Below, one piece after another: positions 24,674-33,636 of a stretch of DNA of 64,000 nucleotides. Location of the stretch: positions 1 to 64,000 of the forward strand of contig NZ_JAFDVD010000013.1 in the NCBI RefSeq assembly GCF_016887965.1, in the 5' to 3' direction. The first letter of the stretch is position 1. The number at the start of each line of letters is the position of its first letter. Both the position numbers and the translations under genes were made by a program. This stretch comes from Phycicoccus sonneratiae (GTDB taxonomy: Bacteria > Actinomycetota > Actinomycetes > Actinomycetales > Dermatophilaceae). The notes beneath the pieces were generated by a model. That model was not told where the DNA came from. It saw only the letters and a list, made by a program, of their open reading frames with translations, and made no database searches.

Positions 24674-24988
24674 ATGTCGTGGGTCGTCCTCGTCCTCTCC
24701 GGTGTCCTCGAGGCCGTCTGGGCCACCGCCCTCGGCCGGTCCGAGGGGCTGAGCCGCCCGGTACCGGCGGCCGTCTTCGTCGTCGCGCTCGTCGCGAGCA
24801 TGGGCGGCCTCGGGTGGGCCATGCGCGACCTGCCCGTCGGCACCGCCTACGCCGTGTGGGTGGGCATCGGCGCGGTCCTCACCGTGTCGGTCGCCATGGC
24901 GTCCGGCGAGGAGCCGGTGTCACTGCTGCGGGTGCTGCTCGTGCTCGGCATCGTCGGCTGCGTCGTCGGGCTCAAGCTCGTCCACTGA
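24674..24988 (+). CDS. sugE: SMR-family guanidinium exporter (Gdx/SugE type)
   Basis: A 104-residue inner-membrane protein with four helices, the size and layout of small multidrug resistance proteins. The essential membrane Glu is E13 in SGVLEAVWATALGRSEG, and the second helix region has the family GTAYAVWVGIGAV stretch. The SugE/Gdx branch exports guanidinium in exchange for protons as an antiparallel dimer. A guanidine-III riboswitch directly upstream strongly supports this substrate. ATG 24674 follows GGAG at 24664. It is a single gene, so a homodimer is expected. Confidence 0.92.
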   Translation: MSWVVLVLSGVLEAVWATALGRSEGLSRPVPAAVFVVALVASMGGLGWAMRDLPVGTAYAVWVGIGAVLTVSVAMASGEEPVSLLRVLLVLGIVGCVVGLKLVH

Positions 24989-25015
24989 CGCCTCGCCCCC
25001 GACGGCGGCCGCCCG

Positions 25016-25351
25016 TCAGGAGACCGTGGGTTCGCCGGCGGCGGCCTCCATCGGACGGCCGGCAGCGTGCCACGCGCGCATGCCGCCCTCGAGGTTGGCG
25101 ACCTCGTAGCCCTGCTGGGCCAACCACGGCATGACGCGCTGCACGCGCCCGCCCGACCGGCAGGTGATGACCAGCGGGTCGTCGCGGTCGAGGAACGGCG
25201 CGAGCTCGTCGACCCGCTCCGGCAGCTGGCTCATCGGGATGTGCACCGCCGACGGCGCGTGCCCGAGGTCCCACTCGTCCTGCTCGCGGATGTCGAGCAC
25301 GACGGCGTCGTCGGGCAGGGCGGACACGGGCACGTCGGGGAACTCGCTCAT
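25016..25351 (-). CDS. Rhodanese-like sulfurtransferase
   Basis: A 111-residue single-domain rhodanese. The active-site loop is TCRSGGRVQR with the catalytic Cys near residue 67; the N-terminal VLDIREQDEWDLGHAPSAVH and C-terminal NLEGGMRAWHAAG are family hallmarks. It likely carries sulfur as a persulfide in the cytoplasm. ATG 25351 has GATGCT six bases upstream. It ends 27 bases from the convergent exporter gene. Confidence 0.92.
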   Translation of the reverse strand: MSEFPDVPVSALPDDAVVLDIREQDEWDLGHAPSAVHIPMSQLPERVDELAPFLDRDDPLVITCRSGGRVQRVMPWLAQQGYEVANLEGGMRAWHAAGRPMEAAAGEPTVS

Positions 25352-25357
25352 CGCGAC

Positions 25358-25363
25358 AGCATC
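25358..25363 (-). promoter_or_regulatory. -10-like box of leaderless rhodanese gene
   Basis: GATGCT on the minus strand, six bases before ATG 25351. Confidence 0.35.
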
Positions 25364-25388
25364 GCAGAGCCGGCCGCCGCGGGGGCGA

Positions 25389-26372
25389 TCAGCCCTTCGC
25401 CGCGAGGTAGTCCTCCCACGTGACGACGGTGCGCTGCGCGGAGGTGGACGGGACCCGCTGGTCGCAGTGCCCCAGCCCGTCGCCCTTGTAGACCCACTCG
25501 TAGACCTGGCAGTAGCCGGTCCACCCGTCGTCGACGATCGGAGCGGGCGCCCCGCCGACCCCGTGCACGGCCCAGGCCATCTGGTAGTCGTTGAGCGCGA
25601 CCGCGTGGATGTGGTTGCTCCGCTCCCACGCCGCGAAGCCGACCTCGCGCAGGGCCGCGAGGCGCTTGGCCACGCCGGTGGCGTTCGTGTCGATGATGCG
25701 GACGTCGATGATGCCGCCGCCGTCGTGCGTGCCGAAGGACTCCGGGGCACAGGAGGCGTCGCAGTAGCTGCCCTGGGTGATCGTCATGTCCTTGCCGACG
25801 TCGCCGCGGCGGACCATGTTGCGCTGGGCCTCGAGGAACATGTCGAGGGTGCGCCGGTTGACGACCTCGGTGCCGTCGTCGCTGTTGCCGGCGGGGGCCT
25901 TGGCGACCGTGACCCGGCCACCGACGTCGTAGGACTTGACGACGTCGAACCGGCCGGCGCCGAACTTCCGCAGCTCGGCCGGGCTGGGCAGTCCGTTGCG
26001 GGTGTGGATCCCGTTCTGCCCGATGGACTTCTCGTACCTGCCCCACGCCGCGGTCGTCGTGGTGCCCCAGTAGCCGTCGGCGTACGTCGAGGCGAGCAGG
26101 CCGTCGGCGACGAGCGCCCGCTCGACGCGCAGGACGCTGGTGGAGGCACCGGGCGTCTTGACGTCGTCGGTGCGCCAGGGGTCGAGGGTCGCGGCCAGCA
26201 CGACCTTGCGGGCGTTGACGTCCGGCAGGGCGGTGCACTGGTCGCCCGCCGGGCAGGCGGCCTGCGCGGCCGGCGCCGGCAGCGCGAGGACGGTCGCCGC
26301 GACGGCGGCGACGCCGGCGAGACCGCGCCGGACCAGGCGCCGGGTCGGACGGGTGGACGGGTGTGCGGTCAT
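25389..26372 (-). CDS. Secreted M15-like (D-Ala-D-Ala carboxypeptidase-like) protein
   Basis: A 327-residue exported protein. An Arg-rich signal peptide ends near residue 39 (AQAAC). Residues about 75-135 resemble a peptidoglycan-binding fold (LVADGLLASTYADGYWG, then AAWGRYEKSIG). The C-terminal half has an M15-like zinc-site pattern: a His in ESFGTHDGGG followed by the Asp of GIIDVRIID, and a later ERSNHIHAVAL. Four Cys in that half (YCDASCAP, GYCQVYEW, GHCDQR) suggest disulfides. It probably acts on cell-wall peptides, though the catalytic Asp/Glu is not clear. ATG 26372 follows GGAGGAAGAA. Confidence 0.65.
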   Translation of the reverse strand: MTAHPSTRPTRRLVRRGLAGVAAVAATVLALPAPAAQAACPAGDQCTALPDVNARKVVLAATLDPWRTDDVKTPGASTSVLRVERALVADGLLASTYADGYWGTTTTAAWGRYEKSIGQNGIHTRNGLPSPAELRKFGAGRFDVVKSYDVGGRVTVAKAPAGNSDDGTEVVNRRTLDMFLEAQRNMVRRGDVGKDMTITQGSYCDASCAPESFGTHDGGGIIDVRIIDTNATGVAKRLAALREVGFAAWERSNHIHAVALNDYQMAWAVHGVGGAPAPIVDDGWTGYCQVYEWVYKGDGLGHCDQRVPSTSAQRTVVTWEDYLAAKG

Positions 26373-26475
26373 GGGTTCTTCCTCCCCCTCGGGCGCCGGT
26401 CTCCCCCCGACGCGCTCGGACACGGGCAGCGTATCGGCGGGCGGGCCGCAGGGCGAGGGGAGCGCTCCCCGTCGG

Positions 26476-27336
26476 CTACTTGAGGAACTTGCTCGTGCGC
26501 CGGTCGGCGAGCGGCTTGCCGCCGGTCTGGCAGGTGGCGCAGTACTGGAGCGAGGAGTCGGCGAAGGAGACCTCGCGGACGACGTCACCGCACTCGGGGC
26601 ACACCTCGCCGGTGCGGCCGTGCACCCGCATGCCCGCGCGCTTGGCGTCCTTGAGCTCCTTGGCCGGCTTGCCGGAGGCGGTCGCGACCGCCGCGGCGAG
26701 CGTCTCGCGCAGGGCGGTGTAGAGCCGGGTGACCTGCTCGGGCTCGAGCTTGGCGGCGATGGCGAACGGCGAGAGCTTGGCGACGTGGAGGATCTCGTCG
26801 GAGTAGGCGTTGCCGACGCCGGCGATGAGCGCCTGGTCGCGCAGCAGGCCCTTCACCTGCATCCGGTGGTCGGCGAGGAGGGCCGCGAAGACCTCCTCGG
26901 TGAACTCGTCGGCGAGCGGGTCGGGCCCGAGCGAGGCGATGCGCGGCACGTCCTCCACCCGGTTGACGACGTAGGCCGCCAGCCCCTTCTTGGTCCCGGC
27001 CTCGGTGAGGTCGAAGCCCGAGCCGTCGTCGAAGCGCACGCGCAGGGCGATGGGGGACTTGCCGGGCCGCAGCACGGTGGCGGGCATCGCGTCGGACCAC
27101 CGCAGCCATCCGGCCCGGGCCAGGTGGAACACGAGATGGGTTCCGCCGCAGTCGAGGTCGAGGAACTTCCCGTGGCGGCCGACGCCGTCGACCGGTGCGC
27201 CGACGAGGGCGTCCGGGGGTGGCGTGAAGGTCTTGAGGACCGCGAACGACCCGAGCTCGACGCCGGTGACGACGAGCCCGTCGGTGCGCCGGCCGAGGAA
27301 GTCGGCCAGCGCCTGCACCTCCGGCAGCTCGGGCAT
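26476..27336 (-). CDS. Fpg/Nei-family DNA glycosylase
   Basis: A 286-residue base-excision repair enzyme removing oxidised bases and nicking the strand. The catalytic Pro and Glu follow the initiator Met (MPELPEVQ); the helix-two-turn-helix reads LIAGVGNAYSDEIL near 165-178; the C-terminal zinc finger has CPECG (near 246) and YCATCQTGG (near 265). The finger ends with ADRRTSKFLK, slightly longer than usual. ATG 27336 has TAGCGT seven bases upstream, suggesting a leaderless message. Confidence 0.92.
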   Translation of the reverse strand: MPELPEVQALADFLGRRTDGLVVTGVELGSFAVLKTFTPPPDALVGAPVDGVGRHGKFLDLDCGGTHLVFHLARAGWLRWSDAMPATVLRPGKSPIALRVRFDDGSGFDLTEAGTKKGLAAYVVNRVEDVPRIASLGPDPLADEFTEEVFAALLADHRMQVKGLLRDQALIAGVGNAYSDEILHVAKLSPFAIAAKLEPEQVTRLYTALRETLAAAVATASGKPAKELKDAKRAGMRVHGRTGEVCPECGDVVREVSFADSSLQYCATCQTGGKPLADRRTSKFLK

Positions 27337-27346
27337 GGGCCCGACG

Positions 27347-28654
27347 CTACCGTCCGGCGCCGTCCCCCGGGGCCTCCCCGGGCCAGGGGCGCGCGGCGAC
27401 GACGGGCTCGAGCACCGCGCTCGCCTCGGGGGTCGCGAACCACCGCCGCGGCGAGGCGTCGAGGGCGTGGGCCAGCGCGGCCATCACCATCGACTGGTCG
27501 AGCGAGAGGTACCGGCCGGCCGTCCGGCCGGAGCGCAGCCCGACCGAGTCGACGAAGCCGCCGGCGCCGTGGCAGCCGATGTCCTCGAACCGGGCCAGGC
27601 AGGCCGCGGCCTCCTCGGGCTCGTGCAGCAGGGCGAGGGCCGCCGCGTGCGGGGTCGCGACGGGGTCGCCGTCCTCGGTCGTGCTCGGGTAGCCCTCCGG
27701 CGCGAGCGCGATGCCGGGCACGCCGAACACCGAGTACCCCTCGACCGGGCGGGCACACGGCGAGAAGCCCCAGACGGTCCAGCCCTGCTCGGCCGCGTGC
27801 TCCCGGTGCGACGCCACGGTCGCCGGGTGGGACCTGCCCCAGAACCCGGGAGCCCACTCCTCCTCGGGCACGAAGAGGTCGGGCATCAGCGCCTCGAACA
27901 TCGAGCCGCCCCACGTCGGGACGACGTCACGCCCCCGCCACCGCAGCACGGTCGCCGACATCGCCGCGTAGTGCTCCGCGGGGATGTCGCCACCGGCGAT
28001 CCCGGCGTAGGAGGCGATGCGCGGCTCGCTGTCGAGGTGGTCGTAGTGGTGTGGAGTGTGGTGCACGGGCGCCGCACCGTCGAGGTAGGAGGCGACGACG
28101 GTGGGCTCACCGGGATCGCTCTCCCAGAACCCTCCTCGCAGGCGTCCACCCGGGCCCGGCGGCCCGGCCGACGGGTCGTGGAACGCCCCGAGGTCCATCC
28201 GCCCCCGCAGGGCACCGGCCTGCGCGGCCAGCTCGGGGACGGCCGCCGCGACGACGAGCAGCCCCGCCGCCAGCCAGCCGTTGTCGACCGAGGAGTGGAA
28301 CGGCACGATGCGCCGCCCGCCGTCGGGGTCCTCGCGCAGCACCTCTCCGGTGCCCTCGTCGACCCAGTTGGCGATCGTCCCCGCGTCCGGGTGGTGCTCC
28401 AGCCGCTCGACCGTGGCCAGCGTCCGGGCGCAGCGGTCGCGGCACTCGCCGGCGTCGATGACCCCGACGTCGCGCGCGGCCACCGTGCTCCACAGCAGTC
28501 CACCGATGTTCGTCGGCGACGTGTACCCCGACCGGCTGCTGGGGTCGAGGTCGTCGCGTACCGAGTCGGCGGGCAGGCCGGTGCGCTCGTCGGTCATGGC
28601 GGCGAGCGAGGTCCACGTCTCGCCGGCCCACCGTCGCAGCAGGGCGTCAGGCAC
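27347..28654 (-). CDS. GH144-like (endo-beta-1,2-glucanase-type) glycosidase
   Basis: A 435-residue (alpha/alpha)6-barrel protein of the 'glucoamylase-like' Pfam family that includes GH144 beta-1,2-glucanases. Motifs are SGYTSPTNIGGLLWSTVAA near residues 42-60, PFHSSVDNGWLAAGL near 117-131 and GWTVWGFSPCARPVEGYSVF near 295-314. There is no signal peptide, so it should act in the cytoplasm on imported oligosaccharides, unlike exported homologues. The start is GTG 28654, with GAGG nine bases upstream, overlapping the LacI gene by eight bases; GTG 28660 is also possible. It is the last gene of the LacI/ABC transcript; the GH94, GH3 and GH35 genes nearby support a beta-1,2-glucan role. Confidence 0.75.
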   Translation of the reverse strand: MPDALLRRWAGETWTSLAAMTDERTGLPADSVRDDLDPSSRSGYTSPTNIGGLLWSTVAARDVGVIDAGECRDRCARTLATVERLEHHPDAGTIANWVDEGTGEVLREDPDGGRRIVPFHSSVDNGWLAAGLLVVAAAVPELAAQAGALRGRMDLGAFHDPSAGPPGPGGRLRGGFWESDPGEPTVVASYLDGAAPVHHTPHHYDHLDSEPRIASYAGIAGGDIPAEHYAAMSATVLRWRGRDVVPTWGGSMFEALMPDLFVPEEEWAPGFWGRSHPATVASHREHAAEQGWTVWGFSPCARPVEGYSVFGVPGIALAPEGYPSTTEDGDPVATPHAAALALLHEPEEAAACLARFEDIGCHGAGGFVDSVGLRSGRTAGRYLSLDQSMVMAALAHALDASPRRWFATPEASAVLEPVVAARPWPGEAPGDGAGR

Positions 28655-29717
28655 CGGCACCCGCCTCGGCGACGGCAGCCGCGGGCGGGGTCGGCAGCGA
28701 CGGACCGTCCCACGGGCAGCCGCACGACCCACGCAGGACGATGCGGGTGGGGATGACGAGCGGCTCGACGTCCTCGGTGCGCCCCTCGATCCGTTCGTGG
28801 AGGCGGATGGCCGCCCACCGGCCGATCGCGCGGGTCGGCTGCTGGGCGGTGGTCAGCCCCGGCCGGACGTAGCGCGAGGTCATGATGTCGTCGAAGCCGG
28901 TGACCGCGAGGTCCTCCGGCACCCGCACCCCGTGCCGCGCGAGCAGCGCCATCACCGACACCGCGAGCTCGTCGTTGGCGCAGAGCAGCCCGTCGACCGG
29001 CTCGGCCGAGGAGAGGACGGCGTCGACGACCTCGGGCGCCGACGCCTCCTCGAGGCGGACGCGGATCGGCGGTGCGGCCTCGAGCAGCCGGCGCCGCCGC
29101 AGGGCGGCCACGAAGCCGGCGTAGCGCTGCCCGACGTCGTGCGAGTCGGCGGTGTCACCGACGAAGACGAGGTGGCGCCGGCCGTGGCCGACGAGGTGGC
29201 TGGTCAGCTCGGCGGCACTGCGCTCGTTCTCGGCGAGCACGGCGTCGCACCCCTGCACCGGGTCGCGGGCCAGCAGCACGGTCGGGGTCGAGCGCGAGAT
29301 CGTGCGCACCACCGCGTCGTCGACCGTGTCGTTCGCGATGACGACCCCGTCGATCCGCTGGAGCAGCCCGCGCAGCGACTCCTCGAGCGGCACTGGGCCT
29401 CCGGCGAGCAGCACGACGACCGACTGCCCGTACTGGGCCGCGGTCGCCTCGAACCCGCTGAGCAGCTCGGAGTAGTAGGGCCCGACGAGGCCGGGCAGGA
29501 CGAGGCCGTGGGTCTGGTGCCGCGGCACCTCGACCGGACGTGACGAGCGCAGCGGCACGTAGTCGAGCTCCTCGACCGCGCGCAGCACCTTGCGGCGGGT
29601 CATCGGCGAGGCCGGAGTGCTGCCCTGGAGCACCCGGGAGACGGTCGCGATGGACACCCCGGCGCGCGCCGCCACGGTGTAGATCGTCACCGGCCGGTCG
29701 TCGTCGTCCTGCGGCAC
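28647..29717 (-). CDS. LacI-family transcriptional repressor
   Basis: A 356-residue regulator. The LacI helix-turn-helix is at about residues 9-55 (VTIYTVAARAGVSIATVSRV, then hinge region to LDYVPLRSS), followed by a periplasmic-binding-protein-type effector domain with DGVVIANDTVDD, DGLLCANDELAVSVMALL and LAVTGFDDIMTSRYVRPGLT. GTG 29717 is chosen because AAGGAGG lies eight bases upstream; the open frame runs further to 29810 but that part is not conserved-looking. It lies 89 bases after the transporter ATPase gene and overlaps the GH144-like gene, so it probably represses the whole locus, perhaps sensing a sophoro-oligosaccharide or glucose derivative. Confidence 0.92.
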   Translation of the reverse strand: MPQDDDDRPVTIYTVAARAGVSIATVSRVLQGSTPASPMTRRKVLRAVEELDYVPLRSSRPVEVPRHQTHGLVLPGLVGPYYSELLSGFEATAAQYGQSVVVLLAGGPVPLEESLRGLLQRIDGVVIANDTVDDAVVRTISRSTPTVLLARDPVQGCDAVLAENERSAAELTSHLVGHGRRHLVFVGDTADSHDVGQRYAGFVAALRRRRLLEAAPPIRVRLEEASAPEVVDAVLSSAEPVDGLLCANDELAVSVMALLARHGVRVPEDLAVTGFDDIMTSRYVRPGLTTAQQPTRAIGRWAAIRLHERIEGRTEDVEPLVIPTRIVLRGSCGCPWDGPSLPTPPAAAVAEAGAGA

Positions 29718-29806
29718 CTCGGGGCCTCCTTCCGCCGGGGACCACCCTGCCGGGAGGAGGGGCCGAACGGAAGCGGAGGGACGCGACGGCGCCGCGGCGA
29801 GGACGG

Positions 29807-31696
29807 TCACCCGAACGGGTTCGGGACGGCGTCGAGCAGCCGGCGCGTGTACTCGTCGCGCGGCGAGCGGATGACGTCGAGGGTCGGGCCGCGCTCCACG
29901 ACCCGCCCGTCGTTGAGGACGAGCACCTCGTCGGAGAGCATCCGGGCGCTCAGCAGGTCGTGGGTGATGTAGAGGATGCCCATGTCGTGCTCGCGCACGA
30001 GCGACCCGAGGAGCTCGAGGATCTCGGCGCGGATCGAGACATCCAGGCTCGAGATCGGCTCGTCGGCGATGACGATCTCCGGCTCGGCCGCGAGCGCCCG
30101 GGCGATGACGACCCGCTGGCGCTGCCCGCCGGAGAGCTCGTGCGGGTAGCGGTCGACGAAGCGCTCGGTGGGGGTGAGGGCGACGGTCTCGAGCAGCTCG
30201 CGCACCCGGTCGCGCAGCGCCCGGCCGGAGAGGCCGTGGTGGTTGACGAGCGGTCGCTCGAGCGCCTGCCCGATGCGCTTCGCGGGGTTGAGCGAGGAGT
30301 ACGGGTCCTGGAAGACCATCTGCACGTGCTTGCGGTAGCCGCGCAGCGCCCGGCCGCGGAAGCCGGCGACCTCCTGCTCGCCGTCCGGACCGTGGAAGAC
30401 GATCCGGCCGGTCGACGGCTTGTCGACGCCGGTGATCAGCCGGGCGAGCGTCGTCTTGCCGCTGCCGCTCTGGCCGACGAGCGCGGTCACCTCGCCGCGG
30501 CGCAGCTCGAAGGAGACGTCGTCGACGGCGACGGTGCGCTCGACCTTCAGGCCGCGGCGCCGCTCGTACGTCTTCCCGACGGAGTCGACGGAGAGCAGGG
30601 CCGGGCGGGTGAGCGCCTCGGTCGACTCGGCCGCGGTCTTGACGAACTCGGGGCCGGCGAAGCGGCGGGTGGGCTCACCGACGTCGGCGGCCGCGAGCCC
30701 GTCGACCTCGCCCCCGCGCTGCACGCGGGCGACGTGGCAGGCGACGTCCCCACCCGCGAGCGGCGCGAACGCGGGGGTCACGCTCTCGCACAGCGAGATC
30801 CGCTCCGGGCAGCGCGCGACGAACGGGCAGCCCGTGACGTCCTTGGTCAGGTCCGGCAGCCGGCCCGGCACGTACGTGATGCGCACGGTCTCCGCGCGGG
30901 GGTCGCTGTAGGAGCCGAGCAGACCCTTCGTGTACGGGTGCATCGGGTCGCGCAGCAGCGACGCGGCGTCGTTCTCCTCGACGATCCGCCCCGCGTACAT
31001 CACGAGGATCCGGTCGGACAGGTCGAGCACGGTGCCGATGTCGTGGCTGATGAAGAGGACCGCGAAGCCCTTCTCCCGCTGCAGCCGGCGGATGTTCTCG
31101 AGGATCGAGTGCTGCACGACGACGTCGAGCCCGGTCGTCGGCTCGTCGAGGAGGACGACCTTGGGCTCGAGGGCCAGGGCGAGCGCGAGGTTGACCCGCT
31201 GCTTCATCCCCCCGGAGAGCTCGTGCGGGAAGGCGCGGATGAACCGGTGGTCGATCATCACCATGTCGAACAGCTCGCGAACCCGCTCGGTGACGGCGTC
31301 GCCGCGCAGCCCAGAGTGCTCCTCGATGACGTCGCGGAACTGGGCCTCGACGCGGATCACCGGGTTGAGCGCGTTCATGCTGCTCTGGAACACCGTGGAG
31401 ACGTCGCGCCAGCGCAGCGGCCGCAGCTCGTCCTCGGACAGGGCGGTGATGTCCGTGCCGTCGAGGCGCACCGAGCCCTCGCTGATCCGGGCCGGCCGGT
31501 CGAGCAGCCGCAGCAGCGCGGTGCCGAGGGTCGTCTTTCCTGACCCGGACTCGCCGATGAGGCCCACGAACTCACCGGGGCGGATCGAGAACGAGACGTC
31601 GGAGACGGCGGTCAGCGACGGGTTGCGCTTCGGCTCGTAGCGCACCGAGAGGCCGTCGACCTCGAGCAGGGCGTCGGGGCTGGTGGCGGTGGTCAT
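29807..31696 (-). CDS. Oligopeptide-type ABC importer ATPase, fused DppD-DppF
   Basis: A 629-residue cytoplasmic protein carrying both ATPase domains of a peptide-type (Opp/Dpp) importer. Domain 1: Walker A GESGSGKTT near 48-56, signature LSGGMKQR, Walker B VVLLDEPTTGLD, then the oligo_HPY tail with CPFVARCPERISLC, whose Cys residues in some homologues bind an iron-sulfur cluster. Domain 2: Walker A GQSGSGKTT near 410-418, signature LSGGQRQR, Walker B IVIADEPISSLD. ATG 31696 is two bases beyond the preceding permease stop (31699). Fused pairs are known but less common than separate D and F genes. Transporters of this type also import cello- and other oligosaccharides. Confidence 0.93.
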   Translation of the reverse strand: MTTATSPDALLEVDGLSVRYEPKRNPSLTAVSDVSFSIRPGEFVGLIGESGSGKTTLGTALLRLLDRPARISEGSVRLDGTDITALSEDELRPLRWRDVSTVFQSSMNALNPVIRVEAQFRDVIEEHSGLRGDAVTERVRELFDMVMIDHRFIRAFPHELSGGMKQRVNLALALALEPKVVLLDEPTTGLDVVVQHSILENIRRLQREKGFAVLFISHDIGTVLDLSDRILVMYAGRIVEENDAASLLRDPMHPYTKGLLGSYSDPRAETVRITYVPGRLPDLTKDVTGCPFVARCPERISLCESVTPAFAPLAGGDVACHVARVQRGGEVDGLAAADVGEPTRRFAGPEFVKTAAESTEALTRPALLSVDSVGKTYERRRGLKVERTVAVDDVSFELRRGEVTALVGQSGSGKTTLARLITGVDKPSTGRIVFHGPDGEQEVAGFRGRALRGYRKHVQMVFQDPYSSLNPAKRIGQALERPLVNHHGLSGRALRDRVRELLETVALTPTERFVDRYPHELSGGQRQRVVIARALAAEPEIVIADEPISSLDVSIRAEILELLGSLVREHDMGILYITHDLLSARMLSDEVLVLNDGRVVERGPTLDVIRSPRDEYTRRLLDAVPNPFG

Positions 31697-31698
31697 CG

Positions 31699-32622
31699 TC
31701 AGTCCTCCCGCAGGTGGGGGTTGCTCAGCAGGTCGACACCGAAGTTCACGAAGGTCATCGCGGTGATGAGGATGCCGAGGACGAGACCGGGCACGAACAC
31801 CCAGATCCACAGGCCCTGCGCGATCGCGCCCTGCGCGTTGGCCTGGTAGAGCATCGTGCCCCACGAGACCGAGCCGGAGTCGCCGAGACCGAGGATCGCG
31901 AGGCCGGCCTCGGCACCGATCGCGCCGGTCGCGGCGCCGACGAAGCCGGCCGCGACGAGCGAGGTCATGTTCGGCATGATCTCGGCGAAGACGATCCGCA
32001 GCGTGCGGTCGCCGGCGAACTTCGAGGCGGTGACGAAGTCGCGGTTGCGCAGCGTGATGATCTGCGCGCGCTTGGCCCGCGCGGCGCCGGCCCACGACGT
32101 GATCGCGATGACCGCGACGATGAGCGGCACGCCACGGGTGTCGGAGTACGCGACGAGCGTGATGATCAGCGGCAGCACGGGGATGACCAGTGCGACGTTG
32201 GTCAGGAAGGTCAGCGCGTCGTCGAGCAGCGTGCCCTCGGCGTAGCCCGAGACCATCCCGATGACGAGCGCGATGGCCGTCGCGAGGAGCCCGCCGAAGA
32301 GACCGACGAGCAGCGAGATGCGGGTGCCGTGGATCAGCTGGGAGGCGATGTCCTGCCCGTTGGTCGTCGTCCCGAGCCAGTTCTCGGCGCTCGGGCCGGC
32401 GAGCGGGACGAAGTCGGAGTTCGTCGGGTCGTGCGGCGCGATGAGGGGGGCGAAGATCGCCACGAGGACGTAGACGGCGACGATGACGAGGCCGACGCGG
32501 GCCTTGCTGCTGCTCCAGACGACCCTGTACCAGGGGTCCGGTCGGCGGACCTCGACGGTCTCCTCCGGGGCGAGCTGCGGTTCGCCGACGCCCTGCGGGT
32601 CGGTGACGGGGGTGGTCGTCAT
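31699..32622 (-). CDS. Oligopeptide-type ABC permease, DppC/OppC type
   Basis: A 307-residue permease with an N-terminal cytoplasmic tail, a first helix at VGLVIVAVYVLVAIFAPLIA (about 43-62) and about five more. The OppC_N segment is followed by NWLGTTTNGQDIASQLIHGT, a family hallmark, and the coupling loop ASKFAGDRTLRIVFAEIMPN near 201-220. ATG 32622 overlaps the stop of the DppB-type gene by four bases. Confidence 0.93.
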   Translation of the reverse strand: MTTTPVTDPQGVGEPQLAPEETVEVRRPDPWYRVVWSSSKARVGLVIVAVYVLVAIFAPLIAPHDPTNSDFVPLAGPSAENWLGTTTNGQDIASQLIHGTRISLLVGLFGGLLATAIALVIGMVSGYAEGTLLDDALTFLTNVALVIPVLPLIITLVAYSDTRGVPLIVAVIAITSWAGAARAKRAQIITLRNRDFVTASKFAGDRTLRIVFAEIMPNMTSLVAAGFVGAATGAIGAEAGLAILGLGDSGSVSWGTMLYQANAQGAIAQGLWIWVFVPGLVLGILITAMTFVNFGVDLLSNPHLRED

Positions 32623-33608
32623 GACTGCGCCCTCCTCGCGCGCGGGTCCAGCACGCCGTACATGAGGTCGGCGACGAGGTTCGCGAGGAGCACCCCGGCG
32701 GTCGTCAGCAGCATGAGCGTCTGGAGCAGGGGGTAGTCCTTGTTCTCGACGGCCTCGCCCATCAACCGGCCGAGGCCGGGGTAGTCGAAGGCGGTCTCGA
32801 CGAGGATGGCGCCGCCGAGCACGCCGCCGAGGGCGAGCGCGAAGCCGGTGACGCTGGGCAGCAACGCGTTCCGCGCCGCGTACCCGAGGGCGATCCGCCG
32901 GTCGGGCAGCCCCTTGGCCCGGGCGAGGCGGATGTAGTCCTCGCCGAGGTTCATGATCATCGTGTTGCGCATCCCGAGCACCCAGCCGATCGGCGTGACG
33001 ACGAGCAGCGCGAGCGCCGGCAGGAACGAGTGGCTCACGGCCTCCTGGATGAACGGCCCGTTGAACCCGGGCGTCGCGGCTTCGTAGCCGCCGGAGGTCG
33101 GGAACCAGCCGAGCGTGTAGCCGAGCAGGTAGATGAGCAGCAGGGCGATCCAGAACGGCTGGAGGGTGCCGAGGAACGTCGACCCGAGCGTGACGACCGA
33201 GTCGAAGCGGGTGTTGCGCCGCCACGCCGCGTACGCCCCGAGGACGGTACCGACGGCGAAGGACAGCACCTGCGTGACGACGACGAGGACCACCGTCCAC
33301 CAGATCGCCTGGCCGATCACCTCGGTGACGGGGAACGGGTAGTACGTGTAGCTCAGCCCGAAGTTCCCGTGCGCCAGCTCGCCGAGGTAGCCGGTGTACT
33401 GGCTCCACAGCGACCCGTCGGGGGTGCCGAGCATCGCGCGCATGGCCTGCACCTGCGCGGGGTCGAGCTGGGAGTCCTTGCCCGCGAGGCGCTTGACCAT
33501 GATCTCCGCCGGGTCGCCCGGCTGGAGCCGCGGGATGAGGAAGTTCAGCGTGACCACGGCCCAGAGGGTGGCGAGGAAGAACGCGACCTTGCGCGCGAAG
33601 TACCTCAC
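32619..33608 (-). CDS. Oligopeptide-type ABC permease, DppB/OppB type
   Basis: A 329-residue permease. The N terminus MRYFARKVAFFLATLWAVVT with LNFLIPRLQPGDPAE is the classic DppB opening; six membrane segments follow, and the coupling loop reads YIRLARAKGLPDRRIALGYA. It pairs with the DppC-type protein. It starts 28 bases after the binding-protein stop and overlaps the next gene by four bases. Confidence 0.93.
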   Translation of the reverse strand: MRYFARKVAFFLATLWAVVTLNFLIPRLQPGDPAEIMVKRLAGKDSQLDPAQVQAMRAMLGTPDGSLWSQYTGYLGELAHGNFGLSYTYYPFPVTEVIGQAIWWTVVLVVVTQVLSFAVGTVLGAYAAWRRNTRFDSVVTLGSTFLGTLQPFWIALLLIYLLGYTLGWFPTSGGYEAATPGFNGPFIQEAVSHSFLPALALLVVTPIGWVLGMRNTMIMNLGEDYIRLARAKGLPDRRIALGYAARNALLPSVTGFALALGGVLGGAILVETAFDYPGLGRLMGEAVENKDYPLLQTLMLLTTAGVLLANLVADLMYGVLDPRARRAQS

Positions 33609-33636
33609 GACGCACCTCCGGCCGGGTGGCCGGCGC

